A stretch of DNA of 64,000 nucleotides from the NCBI GenBank assembly GCA_026545765.1, contig CM048839.1, positions 53,738,677 to 53,802,676 on the forward strand, written 5' to 3'. This DNA is from Plantago major. Lineage: Eukaryota > Streptophyta > Magnoliopsida > Lamiales > Plantaginaceae. Positions 55,342 through 64,000 of this stretch are shown in pieces. How positions within the stretch are numbered: position 1 is the stretch's first letter; every line of letters starts with the position of its first letter. The notes under the pieces are model-generated. The model saw only the letters and a program-made list of their open reading frames with translations. It did not search any database and was not told the origin of the DNA. The translations under genes were made by a program, and so were the position numbers.

Positions 55342-57650
55342 ATGTCTCTCGAGTGATGCACCCGCTTCAAACCGTAGAACTACGAAATGGAAAATAACCT
55401 GATGCTCCACCTGGAAGCCATAAGTGACGAGATGATCGAAGTAATAAAGAATGGTCCAATAATCATTCAACAACTTAAGCAAGTCATGGAGGTTTCAAGT
55501 GGAAGAGACAAAGATCAAAGCGAAGGATCTTCACAAACAGACAAGGCCAACTAGTGGAAGATCTATCGTCACGTTATTTACTTAACCAAAGCTCAGAGAA
55601 CTCGGACATCTAAGATGCCAAGAGGAATCGCGGATGGTCAAGCTCAGAATATCATCATCGATTGACACCAGAGCACATACAAGGTAAACCGTGGGTGCTA
55701 AACGGCGAAAGTTGCTCGCAACCGATTGAAGAAATCAGGTTTAACCGAGAAAACCAAGGAAAACAAGTTCGAAGTTCTAAAGTTGAAATTTCAAAATTTC
55801 AAACAAGGTCCCATCAAACTCGAAGAACTTGATTTCAGATTTACCACTCTTATGAGTGATATGGCAAAGACTTGGGAAAGCAATAGATACTCTCAATGAG
55901 AAGATCAAGACTATTGTCAAGTCTTAACCACAACCGGGAGCATACTAAATTCTTTTATTTCAACCAAGGTATGCCAAATATCACTCCAAAGGAACTTTTC
56001 TCTCATCTTGCTATCGCTGATTATGAGACAACTCGAGAGAACAAACAACCTAAAAGTTGCGTAATGTTGCTCTAGTTAATCAAGGAACTTCAAAAGAAGA
56101 AAAGCAAGGAGGAGATCGAGGATGCTCTTGCCGCAAAGCAAATGAGTAAATTTGTCACGAGAAATTGAGAGAAGAAAAGCCAAAGAAAAGTCAAAAAGCA
56201 TCTAGTTTCAAACTATCACCAAGACAAAATATGCAGAGCTCACGAACAAGCCAAATTTCGTAAAGCATCATGTAATCGAGGAAGTAGAAATTGAAACGAT
56301 ATCTGCTTCTATTGTCGTAAACCTGCTACTTCAAGAAGGATTGTCCCGCCTCAACAAACTAAGGACAAAGCGACAAGAAAGATAGAAGAATCTTCGTAAG
56401 AAGCCGTAAAGCTTTGTTAACTGAAGAAAGAAAGAAAATCCAAATTCAACTGGATGCTCTAGACGTTGAAACAGATTCTGAAGATGACAATTCAGATGAT
56501 TCAACCTTACCATCACCAGAACTATGTGGAGTTACTCATGATATAATCGACTTCGGCCTCAAGAAGAATGAAATGTGTGGAGTTGCTGAAATTGACGGAC
56601 CAGACATCTCCAACATAGAAAACTGTCTTATGGCTGATGAGGTAACACATACTTCTTGCTACACTTATGAAAGTGATGAAGAGGAAATAAAAAATCTAGA
56701 AAATCTCAGGAAAGAACTTGACATCTATGAAAGAGAATTTCTAATGATCCGAGCTAGAGCCGAAATCCTTGAAGAAGAAAAGAATTCTCTTGAAAAGGAA
56801 AATTCTCAATTAGTTAAAGAATCTGAGAGAAAGGATGCTGAAAATGCATTTCTCAAAGCTCAGATATCTGAGACTAAAAAGTCACATGAAGAAGCAATGG
56901 TCGAAGTTAAAAGAATTATGAAAATCTTCTTTCCGAGAACAAGGAACTCAAGAAGAAAGAACTATCTTTTCAATCTTATGCCAAAGCTAGTGACACTCTC
57001 ATCAAGTACAATCTTACTTAAGAGATCCTTCTAAAAAGAAAGGACTTGGCTGAATATTCGACAGATTACTCTAATACTCAATAAGAGTAAAGAGAATGTA
57101 ACATTTGTAAGTACTCAAGAAGACGGTTCCCATGCAATCTATAGTATCGGTGAAAAGACAAAGATTGTTGACAAAGGAAAGGCAATATGACTAAACCTTT
57201 GTGGGAAAACAAGTAAAAACAAAACCGTTGGTACGTCTCGAAAAGAAACACAACACCGAAAAGTGTAAACACCCACAAGGTTATGTCTCTCAAAATGTAG
57301 AATTGCAGAGTCGCAAATTCTCCCATGTCACTTTTTCTCGAAAGAAATCGATCAACCAGAGACTAGCAAAGTCCGAGAAAAGATCTCGATAGCTTCAAGT
57401 GCTCAAACGGTATTGCTACAAAGGCATCGAAAACAACTTGCTCATGAGTACAATCAGAGCAAGAACGATGGTCAAGGCTAGAATTGCTCAAAGCAATTAT
57501 CGGCGGAAGTTAAATCAAGCCATCGAAAATCAATGCTGTGGCTAGAAGAAATGCAAGGAAGGCTAAGTTTGTCGAAAGCAAACTCGTAAACCCGACAGGT
57601 ATCCGAAAGCATCATATGGAGCACCTAGGAACACACCAAGGAAGAAAATA
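55342..57650 (+). pseudogene. SIRE-like gag with coiled-coil extension, broken
   Basis: Starts MSLE at 55342 and soon reads NNLMLHLEAISDEMIEVIKN, QQLKQVMEV in a shifted frame, the counterpart of the minus-strand copy's start at 35592. A zinc-knuckle remnant (ICFYCRKP) lies near 56300-56325. The intact part is a 206-residue frame at 56414-57034: acidic (DVETDSEDDNSDDS) then a heptad-rich coiled coil (about residues 90-165, with LEEEKNSLEKENSQLVKESE). This coiled-coil gag extension is typical of large SIRE-type gag proteins. Outside that stretch, breaks occur about every 100 bases, in patches poor in CAG and CTG. Confidence 0.78.
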
Positions 57651-57829
57651 ATTTTACTAATGATAACCTTCATTCAAAAAGAATTCTCTTTATGTTCCCG
57701 CTGCATACAAAAGCATGTTTCAAAGAAATTCATTCAAAATGGATTCCTACCGAAGAACTTTTGATTCGACGGTTGCCCATCAAAGATATGAGAACCTAAT
57801 CCTGCTTCCCGTCAGTGCGTAATGCTTCC

Positions 57830-58096
57830 GGACTAAAGCACAATGGCTATTTGATAGTGGATGCGAAAGCACATGACAGAGACAAAGCAACCGTCGACTA
57901 CAAAGCTTGCACAACAGACCAGATATCGATTTGTCGAGGAGAATTAAATCCTCTCGGGATTTGGCAACGCCAAATTAGGAACTTTAACAATCACCGACGA
58001 TTACATGTTAAGGATTTGAAATACAATCTATTTAGCATGAGCCGCTTATGCATAAGCGGTTTTACTATAAAATTCAAAGCTAACATCGCAAACTAA
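57830..58096 (+). pseudogene. Copia protease remnant and start of integrase region
   Basis: One frame reads WLFDSGCESTX-like sequence near 57843-57880, keeping the DSG catalytic triplet of the copia protease; the next frame reads DKATVDYKACTTDQI and later VKDLKYNLFSMSRL, the GAG-pre-integrase motif. Only the ends of the protease are visible. Confidence 0.65.
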
Positions 58097-58099
58097 TTG

Positions 58100-59100
58100 A
58101 CAATGAGTCAAAGGCATAGCCTTAGTTGGTCGCCGAAAGGCGCCTTTATGTTGCCGATCGGGCATCCGCCACAATCAAGAATGTCTCATGGTGAGTCAAT
58201 CTGTCACATGTAAGAGCACCGGTTATGGCACAAAAGAATGAGTCACTTGAATTTCAAAACTCAATAGATTTGCCAAGAAAGAGTTAGTGGTTGGTCTTCC
58301 CAAAACATCTTTCAGAAAGGATAGTATCTGTTCTGCCTGTCAGATGGGGAAACAATCTAAGATCTCTTTCAAGTCCAAAATCAGACACTCTAGTGTTAGA
58401 CCACTGCAACTTTCACATATGGATCTTTTTGAATCATCTCAGAATTAGTTATGCAGAAAGAAATATGGTCTAGTTGTTGTAGATGACTTCTCAAGATTCA
58501 CTGGGTCAGTTTTCCAAACACAAATCGATGCTGTGGTGGAGATACCAAACTTGTCAAAAAGCTTGAAATCATGAAAATGAAAAGGTATCGCAATCGTAAT
58601 GCATCATGGTACCGAGTTTGTCAATCAAGACATAAAGGAGTTTTGTACCGCAAAGGTATACAACACCAACTTTCCTCCGTAAGAACACCTCAACAAAATG
58701 GTGTTGCGTAAAGGAAAACAGAACCCTTAAAGAAGCCGTAAGGACAATGCTAATTAATCGAGATAAGTGAAATATATTGGGTTGAAGTCAGTAAACACAC
58801 CGTTACACTCGTAATGTATGTTTGATAAACAAACACCATGACAAGACCCCTATGAAATCTTGGTTGGTAGACCCCTAATATCAAACATCCGAAAGTATTT
58901 GGTTGTAGATGTTTTGTTCTAAACAATGGGAAAGATTATCCGAGAACATTTCAACCAAAGGCGATGAAGGTGTTTTATCGGCTATTCCACAAACAAAGAA
59001 AGCTTACAGAGTTTACAACAAAAGAACAAAGAAAATTGAAGAATCAGCTCATGTTGTATTCTATGAAGGAAGTAAGAAAACACCTCCTCGATGAACTCTC
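58100..59100 (+). pseudogene. Copia integrase, broken
   Basis: Pieces: RMSHLNFKT-like near 58235-58255, VLPVRWGNN or, in the correct frame, SACQMGKQSKISFKSK near 58330-58375, SSVRPLQLSHMDLFESSQ near 58395-58445, VVVDDFSRFTW near 58470-58505, and near the end KAYRVYNKRTKKIEESAHVV and FYEGSKKTP (58909-59094). Frame changes are many. The HHCC zinc site and the Asp-Asp-Glu core were present originally. Confidence 0.78.
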
Positions 59101-59580
59101 GTAAAAGTTCAAAGAACTATTACCGAGGGATACTAAAGAAGAACCTCGTAAAGGAAAAACATCGTTATGGAAAGTGAGGATGACTGACGAGAAAAGCTTG
59201 AAAAGCCTAGTAACAACAAGATGACTCACAAACATGATGAGGAATTTCCCATGAGTTTTCCGTAAATGGAACAAAGTTATCGAGAACCTTCATCATGAAG
59301 AGGTATCAAAATAAGAATGTCAAATGCATGTCTCGTATATCTCTAACATCGAAAAAGTGTCGATATCCATGACATTTCCCATATGTCGATATCTCGACAT
59401 CGAAAAGTATCAAATCAAAATCTTAGTGATTCACATTCGCATCACTTGGATATTGATCCCATACTAGCACTAAACCTTTGATGAAATGGATCAAAGATCA
59501 TCCTACAAAGGATATAATCGACCTATCAATCGTGGTGTTAGGACTAGGAGAGCAATAGTGAAAATGTCGATTCTCTTTCG

Positions 59581-60468
59581 ATGTTTCATCTCAATATTGA
59601 ACCTAAAAGTATAGAAGAAGCATTAGGAGACCAAGATCGGATCTCCGCAATGCAAGAAGAGTCGGATCAATTTGAGAGAAACAAAGTCCGGAAACTAGTT
59701 CCATTTATAGAAGGAATATCCGTGATTGGAACTAAGTGGGTTTTCGTAAACAAAATGAATGAAACCGTGAAATAACCGTAAACAAAGAAAGATTGGTTGC
59801 TAAGGATTCACTCGCATCAAGGCTTAGATTTTGATGAGTCATATGCACCAGCTTGCCGATTGATGCAATAAGACTCTTTCTAGCCTTTGCAGAATCATAA
59901 AGATTTCAAAGTTTATCGATGGATGTCAAAAGCGATTCTCGAACGGTGAACTTGCGTAAGAAGTTTATGTTGAGCAACCACCGGCTTTGAAGTTTCCTCG
60001 TAAAGTAGAATGGTCTATAAACCATGTAAAGCTCAGATGGATCAAACAGCTCCAAGAGCGTGGAATGACACTTTGGCCAAATACCTTCTGGAAAGTGGTT
60101 TCAAGAAAGGTGAAGTTGATAAAACTTTATTTACCTTAAATCATGATGGGAAACTACTCTTAGTTCAAGTATATGTTGACATCATATTTGGATCTAAGGA
60201 CAAGCAACTTTGCAATGACTTTGCAAATCTCATGAAAAGTAAGTTTGAGATGAGCATGATGGGAGAAATGAATTATTTCCTAGGATTGCAAGTCAAGCAA
60301 CTCAATGATGGAATATTCATTAGTCAAACAAAGTATGCGAAAGACATGCTCACAAAATTCAATCTTAAGCCTTCTGAAAAGAATGCTAAGATACCTATGA
60401 GCATTGGAACCAAAATGACCTATACTGAATCAGATAAGAGTGTCAAGAACATAAGTATAGGAAATTGA
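59581..60468 (+). pseudogene. Copia reverse transcriptase with a defective active site
   Basis: First part: EPKSIEEALGDQDRISAMQE and IGTKWVFVNKMNETVK (59581-59775), then a damaged stretch, then a 152-residue frame (60010-60468) with AWNDTLAKYLLESGFKKGEV, LFTLNHDGKLLLVQVYVDII, GSKDKQLCNDFANLMKSKFE, NYFLGLQVKQLNDGIFISQT. The active-site motif YVDD is reduced to YVD (near 60172-60181): a 3-base deletion removes one catalytic Asp, while the minus-strand copy keeps YVDD. Unless this is a sequencing error the enzyme is dead. Confidence 0.85.
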
Positions 60469-60669
60469 TAGTTCACTACTTTACCTCACCGCAAGTAGAC
60501 CTCGATATTCAATATGTCTTGGAGTATGTGCTAGATTTCGCATAAATGCAATGCAAACACACTACAACATTGCTACGAAAATATTAAGGTATGTGAAGGG
60601 CATGAGATGTAGGATTGTGGTATCCTAAAGAAAGTGGATCGAGTTTAGCGGGTACTCGATGTCGATTAT

Positions 60670-61116
60670 GCTGGATCATTGCTTGATAGGAAAAGCACCT
60701 CAGGAACTTGTCAGTTTCTGGGCACTAGACTTATCTCATGGTTTAGCAAGAAGCAAAACTCAATTGCAACTTCTACCACAGAGGCTGAATATATTGCTGC
60801 TGGTTGTTGTGCAACACAAATTCTGTGGATACAACAACAACTTAAAGACTATGGACTCGATGAGAAGAAAACTCCCATTTTCTGTGACAACACAAGTGCT
60901 ATTGCGATTACACAGAATCCTAAATTTCATGCCAGAACAAAGCACATTGATGTTAGACATCACTTCATCAGAGACCATGTTGAAAAAGGCAATATAGAGA
61001 TACTCATGATTGGCACTGAAGACCAACTTGCAGATATCTTCACTAAGCCACTACAAGAAAGTAGATTCTTAGCCTTAAGACATAATCTTGGACTAATGGA
61101 ACTACCAAAGAACTAA
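60670..61116 (+). CDS. Copia RNase H domain, intact frame
   Basis: A 145-residue open frame, the best preserved pol domain in this element. It starts LDRKSTSGTCQFLGTRLISW (the first catalytic Asp segment DYAGS lies just upstream in a broken stretch), continues FSKKQNSIATSTTEAEYIAA with the catalytic Glu, then FCDNTSAIAITQNPKFHART, KHIDVRHHFIRDHVEKGNIE and DQLADIFTKPLQESRF, and stops soon after at AAGAACTAA. RNase H removes the RNA strand during reverse transcription. It is the C-terminal end of the original Gag-Pol polyprotein, not a separate gene. Confidence 0.85.
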   Translation, partial: AGSLLDRKSTSGTCQFLGTRLISWFSKKQNSIATSTTEAEYIAAGCCATQILWIQQQLKDYGLDEKKTPIFCDNTSAIAITQNPKFHARTKHIDVRHHFIRDHVEKGNIEILMIGTEDQLADIFTKPLQESRFLALRHNLGLMELPKN

Positions 61117-61890
61117 AACAGAGAAGAGGTATCTGGAACGGGTATCCAGAAAAGAGAGAAGAGGTATCTGGAACGGGAACCCAGAAGTCAAAAAGGCTAA
61201 AGAGCAAAAAGATAGCTTAAGATCTCTGAGACGGGAACTCAGATATCTGAATCATTCTGTGAACAGGGAACACAAAAGAGAATAGTATAACTATCTGCAG
61301 TCAACTACTCTCTTGAATCTCGCACTATTTCTATTTTGATGAAAAAACTTGGAAAGATCCTAAGTATAAGACAAATTCAGATGCGAACAGTGTCCTTGCT
61401 CCAACAGAATTGTGATTTAGATAGCTATTAGCCAAAATTCATTAAATGGGCACAATTACATTTGTTGATTGTGATCATTGCTGGAGAAGCAATGGTGACC
61501 CTTGATGAATTCAAGCGCTTGATCTGAACGGCAGAAATTAATTCACAGTAAATAGTGGACTGTTGACATTCAGACATGGCCCACTAAGCATTTAATGCCG
61601 AAATAGCTTTTGCTCACGCCTGTTTGCAAATCACAGATACGTATACACAAAATCAATTTGTACGTATTTGTCTGTTGAGATTCACTTGCTATATATATAG
61701 GATTTTGGCAAATGAAATCACTTTTGCCTAATCCGAAATTTCAACTTGCATCAAAACAGCAAAAACCTTCTCCTAATCCTCTGCAACTTCTCTAAAATCT
61801 CTGCTTTTCTTGATTAAGTTTTTCTGAAAAGAATCACTCAATCGAATCTCTTTCAAACACAAGCTTCAAATCCCTATACTATATAAAGAG
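61117..61890 (+). other. Region between pol and the extra gene, with short tandem repeats
   Basis: Immediately after pol, AGAGAAGAGGTATCTGGAACGG occurs twice in tandem (about 61120 and 61156), followed by related GGGAACCCAGA, GGGAACTCAGATATCTG and GGGAACAC pieces. The remaining 500 bp are non-coding and end with the promoter-like region of the extra gene. The counterpart in the minus-strand copy is about 29005-29950. Confidence 0.6.
61690..61700 (+). promoter_or_regulatory. Putative internal TATA box for the extra gene
   Basis: TATATATATAG, 190 bp before the ATG at 61891, matching the place of the TATA box at 29193-29204 before the homologous gene in the minus-strand copy. It is followed by a pyrimidine-rich leader with several CT-rich runs. 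Confidence 0.5.
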
Positions 61891-62760
61891 ATGGCCTCCA
61901 AGAACACTTCTACACAGAAATCCCAATCCTCCGCTGGTACTGCTGAAAAGCAAGCACCAGAGTTGGTTATTGTTAACAATCGACTGGTAGGAGCTTTCAA
62001 TCCTGACCATTGGACTTCAAGTCACAGAATGATTTGGGGAGGTGCCATGGTTGAGGAATACCTCACTGCTGCAATAGAAAACCAAAGTGACAGAAAATTG
62101 ATTCTTGACTTGCTTGAAAAGGCACAAATCAAGGGTTTTCTATCTGCTCGCCCTAGCGGAATTTCATCACTTGATGTGTTGGAATTTTACAACAACTCCA
62201 GGATTATCTCCTGTGTATCTGAAGGCACTGAAATAGTGTCTATCAAAACCTCAGTCCAAGGAAAGGAAATCCTTCTGGACTTAACAACTTTCTGTAAGTT
62301 GTTTGAGGTTCAAAATCTTGGAAAAGATTTTGAAATAAACACCAAGGATGAGGAACTCCTTGAAGGTGTTAAAGAACTTTACAGTGATGTGTGTGATCTG
62401 GAGAAATCAGATACACCCACTGAGTTCAAGCTTGCTGACATCCGAACCAGACATCTGTTAGTTCACTGGGATGTACTGGCTTGCATTCTTCACAGATGTT
62501 TTGATGGTCTACAAGGAGGTGCTGACCAGATAAGCCAAGAACGATGGATCATGATGTTCTTGCTGAATCAACAAAACAAAAGGCTGGAAAACCCTTTCAA
62601 CTGGGTAAAGTACGCCTTCATGAAATTTGTGAAGAAGATTCAAGGCTTCGAGCCTAAGATTGTTAAAGGACTAGCTGAGCCAAAGGCCATGAGGATATGG
62701 TCCAAGATATGCTACTTGTCGGAAAAGCTTGGCATCGAGCTCAGAGAGACTACCAAATAG
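61891..62760 (+). CDS. Extra gene downstream of pol, 5' open frame (289 aa)
   Basis: A clean open frame with start context AAGAGATGGCC. The N-terminal 25 residues are Ser/Thr/Gln-rich (STQKSQSSAGTAEKQ), then VIVNNRLVGAFNPDHWTSSH begins a globular domain with SSLDVLEFYNNSRIISCVSE, SVQGKEILLDLTTFCKLFEV, RTRHLLVHWDVLACILHRCF and ERWIMMFLLNQQNKRLENPF. The pattern EFYNN...V.G..I.L....F..LF.V resembles the putative plant transposon protein domain (PF20167) found downstream of pol in plant retrotransposons; this is a pattern-level impression. No signal peptide or membrane helix is visible, so it does not look like an envelope. A TAG at 62758 ends the frame; the same frame reopens after it. Confidence 0.7.
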   Translation: MASKNTSTQKSQSSAGTAEKQAPELVIVNNRLVGAFNPDHWTSSHRMIWGGAMVEEYLTAAIENQSDRKLILDLLEKAQIKGFLSARPSGISSLDVLEFYNNSRIISCVSEGTEIVSIKTSVQGKEILLDLTTFCKLFEVQNLGKDFEINTKDEELLEGVKELYSDVCDLEKSDTPTEFKLADIRTRHLLVHWDVLACILHRCFDGLQGGADQISQERWIMMFLLNQQNKRLENPFNWVKYAFMKFVKKIQGFEPKIVKGLAEPKAMRIWSKICYLSEKLGIELRETTK

Positions 62761-62784
62761 CCAACAAGAATTTACTCTACAAGT

Positions 62785-63969
62785 ATGAGTATACAAATCG
62801 ATGAAAAGGTTACCGGGTCTCGTAAAGGTCCTAAGAAGAGAAAATCAAAAGATATCTCAAGAAAAGGTTATACTAAGAAGCCCGTAACTTCAAGAAAGAA
62901 GTTTGTCGGCAAATCAAGACACACCCAAAGAGGTTGTCAATTCTCGATATCCGCAGACATGGCAGATGAACTCATCAATGCCGCAAAGAGTTATCACCCA
63001 TCAACAAGTAGACTCAAGAAGAGAAAGTGCTTTCAGAAATGTTGCGACTAATGCAGAAAGCCTTGCTGATGAACTCATAAATGCTGCCAAAAGTGGTGAA
63101 AAACACCAAGCCCCATCTGCAGAAACCGCAGGAATAATGGATCAATCAGTTCCTAATGCTGATGAGAGCTCTGACGATGAAGATGATGAACTAGTTATCT
63201 CTCAAGTCCTAGAAAGAACAAAGAGGGCCAAGGTTACTGAAAAAGTAACTGGTAATAAGGTATCTGAAGAAGAACCTACACCACAGGTTGCTGAGACTAT
63301 AGCAAAGGTTGTTGGTGCAAACACATCATCAGGGAATGCTTCTCTTGAACAACTTCACAAAGCCCTGATGAGTGGTATTTTAGTGCTGGCAGATGCTGAT
63401 GGAAATGCCACATCTAAAAATCTGGAAGAACACCCAACTGATCAATCTTCTGCTTCCAGACAACCACAACAACCACAAACACAACAACCACAACAGCCAC
63501 AAGTGGTTGAAGAAATGGTAAATGAACTCCATTTTGAAATACCAGGAATACAGTATGCTGAAGAAAATCCTGTAATTGAGCAGGTTCCCCAACTCAATGA
63601 GGGGGATCAAACTGAGACATCTACTCAGAATGATCAACCAGGGGAGGCAACTGAGTTGCATGCTCAGGGAAGGTGTGAAGTACCAGAAACTTCAAACAAA
63701 GAAACTGAACTGGGACAAGATGACCAATGTATAGAAAGGTCACAAGTTCCAGAGACCAATCAGCCTGAAACTGCTCGGGTAAATGACTGGTTTAACTCTT
63801 ACCTTGTGAAAATTTTTGTACTTATAAATCTTGTTACCTTATAAGAATTTCTTTGTTACAGGCTGAGTTAGAAACGCAGAAACAAGAGGAAGCTGAGAAG
63901 CTTACCTCAGATACTGAAAAAGAGGCTCCTTCAACCTCAACTCTTGAGAAATCTGAGCCTGTGTCACAG
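62785..63969 (+). CDS. Extra gene downstream of pol, 3' exons (Q/E-rich, intron-containing)
   Basis: After the TAG the same frame continues to about 63050 with a lysine-rich basic segment (SRKGPKKRKSKDISRKGYTK) and MADELINAAKS; a frameshift near 63000-63050 leads to the next frame, which has a second ADELINAAKS copy, an acidic run (DESSDDEDDELV), a Q/P-rich run (PQQPQTQQPQQPQ) and ends at Arg 292 (63778). An 83-bp intron (63779-63861) follows: GTAAATGACT...TTTGTTACAG, phase 0. The next exon (63862-63969) has exactly 36 codons starting AELETQKQEEAEK and ends at a second GTAAATGA donor. The gene continues outside the window. Confidence 0.65.
63779..63861 (+). other. Candidate spliceosomal intron in the extra gene
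   Basis: Donor CGG|GTAAATG, acceptor TTTGTTACAG|GCTGAG, 83 bp, AT-rich, phase 0. Reading through would meet TAA at 63842. The next exon ends with the same GTAAATGA donor at 63970. Confidence 0.7.
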
Positions 63970-64000
63970 GTAAATGATTCTTAAAGAGAACTAACTTTTC

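Larger units (their letters stand above)
53515..64000 (+). mobile_element. SIRE/Maximus-like copia retrotransposon, plus strand, 3' end outside window
   Basis: 5' LTR, primer site, gag with long coiled coil, protease, integrase, reverse transcriptase, RNase H and the downstream extra gene are present in order. It belongs to the same family as the minus-strand element at 10601-37113: the LTRs align, and long protein stretches such as the NHDGKLLLVQVYVD segment are the same. It interrupts the copia element at 50447-53514 at CATCT (53510-53514, candidate left half of the target duplication). The 3' LTR is not in the window. Confidence 0.9.

Noticed and set aside
61891..62760. An envelope glycoprotein gene
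   Set aside because: Position after pol suggests it, but there is no signal peptide, no membrane helix and no glycoprotein features. It is described only as an extra gene.
63380..63661. A minus-strand hydrophobic frame (Leu/Trp-rich)
   Set aside because: It is the complement of the Q/P-rich segment of the extra gene; the apparent membrane segments are an artefact of CAA/CCA repeats.

Overview
This window is eudicot nuclear DNA dominated by transposable elements. It is AT-rich, has plant LTR retrotransposons with initiator-Met-tRNA primer sites, two CACTA (En/Spm) elements, a hAT-type MITE, a 5S-rRNA-derived (Cassandra-like) repeat, and one host gene of the Arabidopsis At1g04210 type (leucine-rich repeats plus a CTR1/EDR1-type region, normally followed by a kinase). 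No tRNA, rRNA gene, CRISPR or bacterial operon was seen. The species cannot be named from the sequence.

Layout. 1-4583: right-hand part of a minus-strand CACTA transposon with decayed transposase blocks and a 513-bp hAT-like insertion. 4584-8833: non-coding DNA with minisatellites, a 5S-like TRIM and a palindromic MITE. 8834-10600: exons of the LRR/CTR1-type gene. 10601-37113: a minus-strand SIRE/Maximus-like copia retrotransposon that entered an exon of that gene, with a perfect CTTGC target duplication. The gene reading frame resumes at 37119. Nested in this element at 12193-23819 is a second, non-autonomous copia family in the rare LTR-internal-LTR-internal-LTR arrangement. 37932-38282 repeats DNA found upstream of the gene. 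38925-41310 is a tandem array of about 0.6-0.7 kb units. 41326-42214 is LTR-like DNA. 42215-49448 is a second CACTA copy carrying a solo LTR (43971-45419, TATGA duplication). 50447-53514 is a 5'-truncated minus-strand copia element. 53515-64000 is a second SIRE-like element on the plus strand, running off the window.

Three points matter most. (a) Both SIRE-like elements carry, downstream of pol, an extra gene with its own TATA box about 190-200 bp before its ATG and with spliceosomal introns; at least two exons are phase 0. (b) The tandem element carries a dispersed family of short palindromes built on CAATGTTG/CAACATTG, in LTRs and internal DNA alike. (c) Differences between repeat copies cluster at CAG/CTG trinucleotides and G-runs in patches. 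This looks more like unpolished long-read error at methylated CHG sites than like evolution, and it breaks many open reading frames. Frameshifts reported here should therefore be treated with caution.
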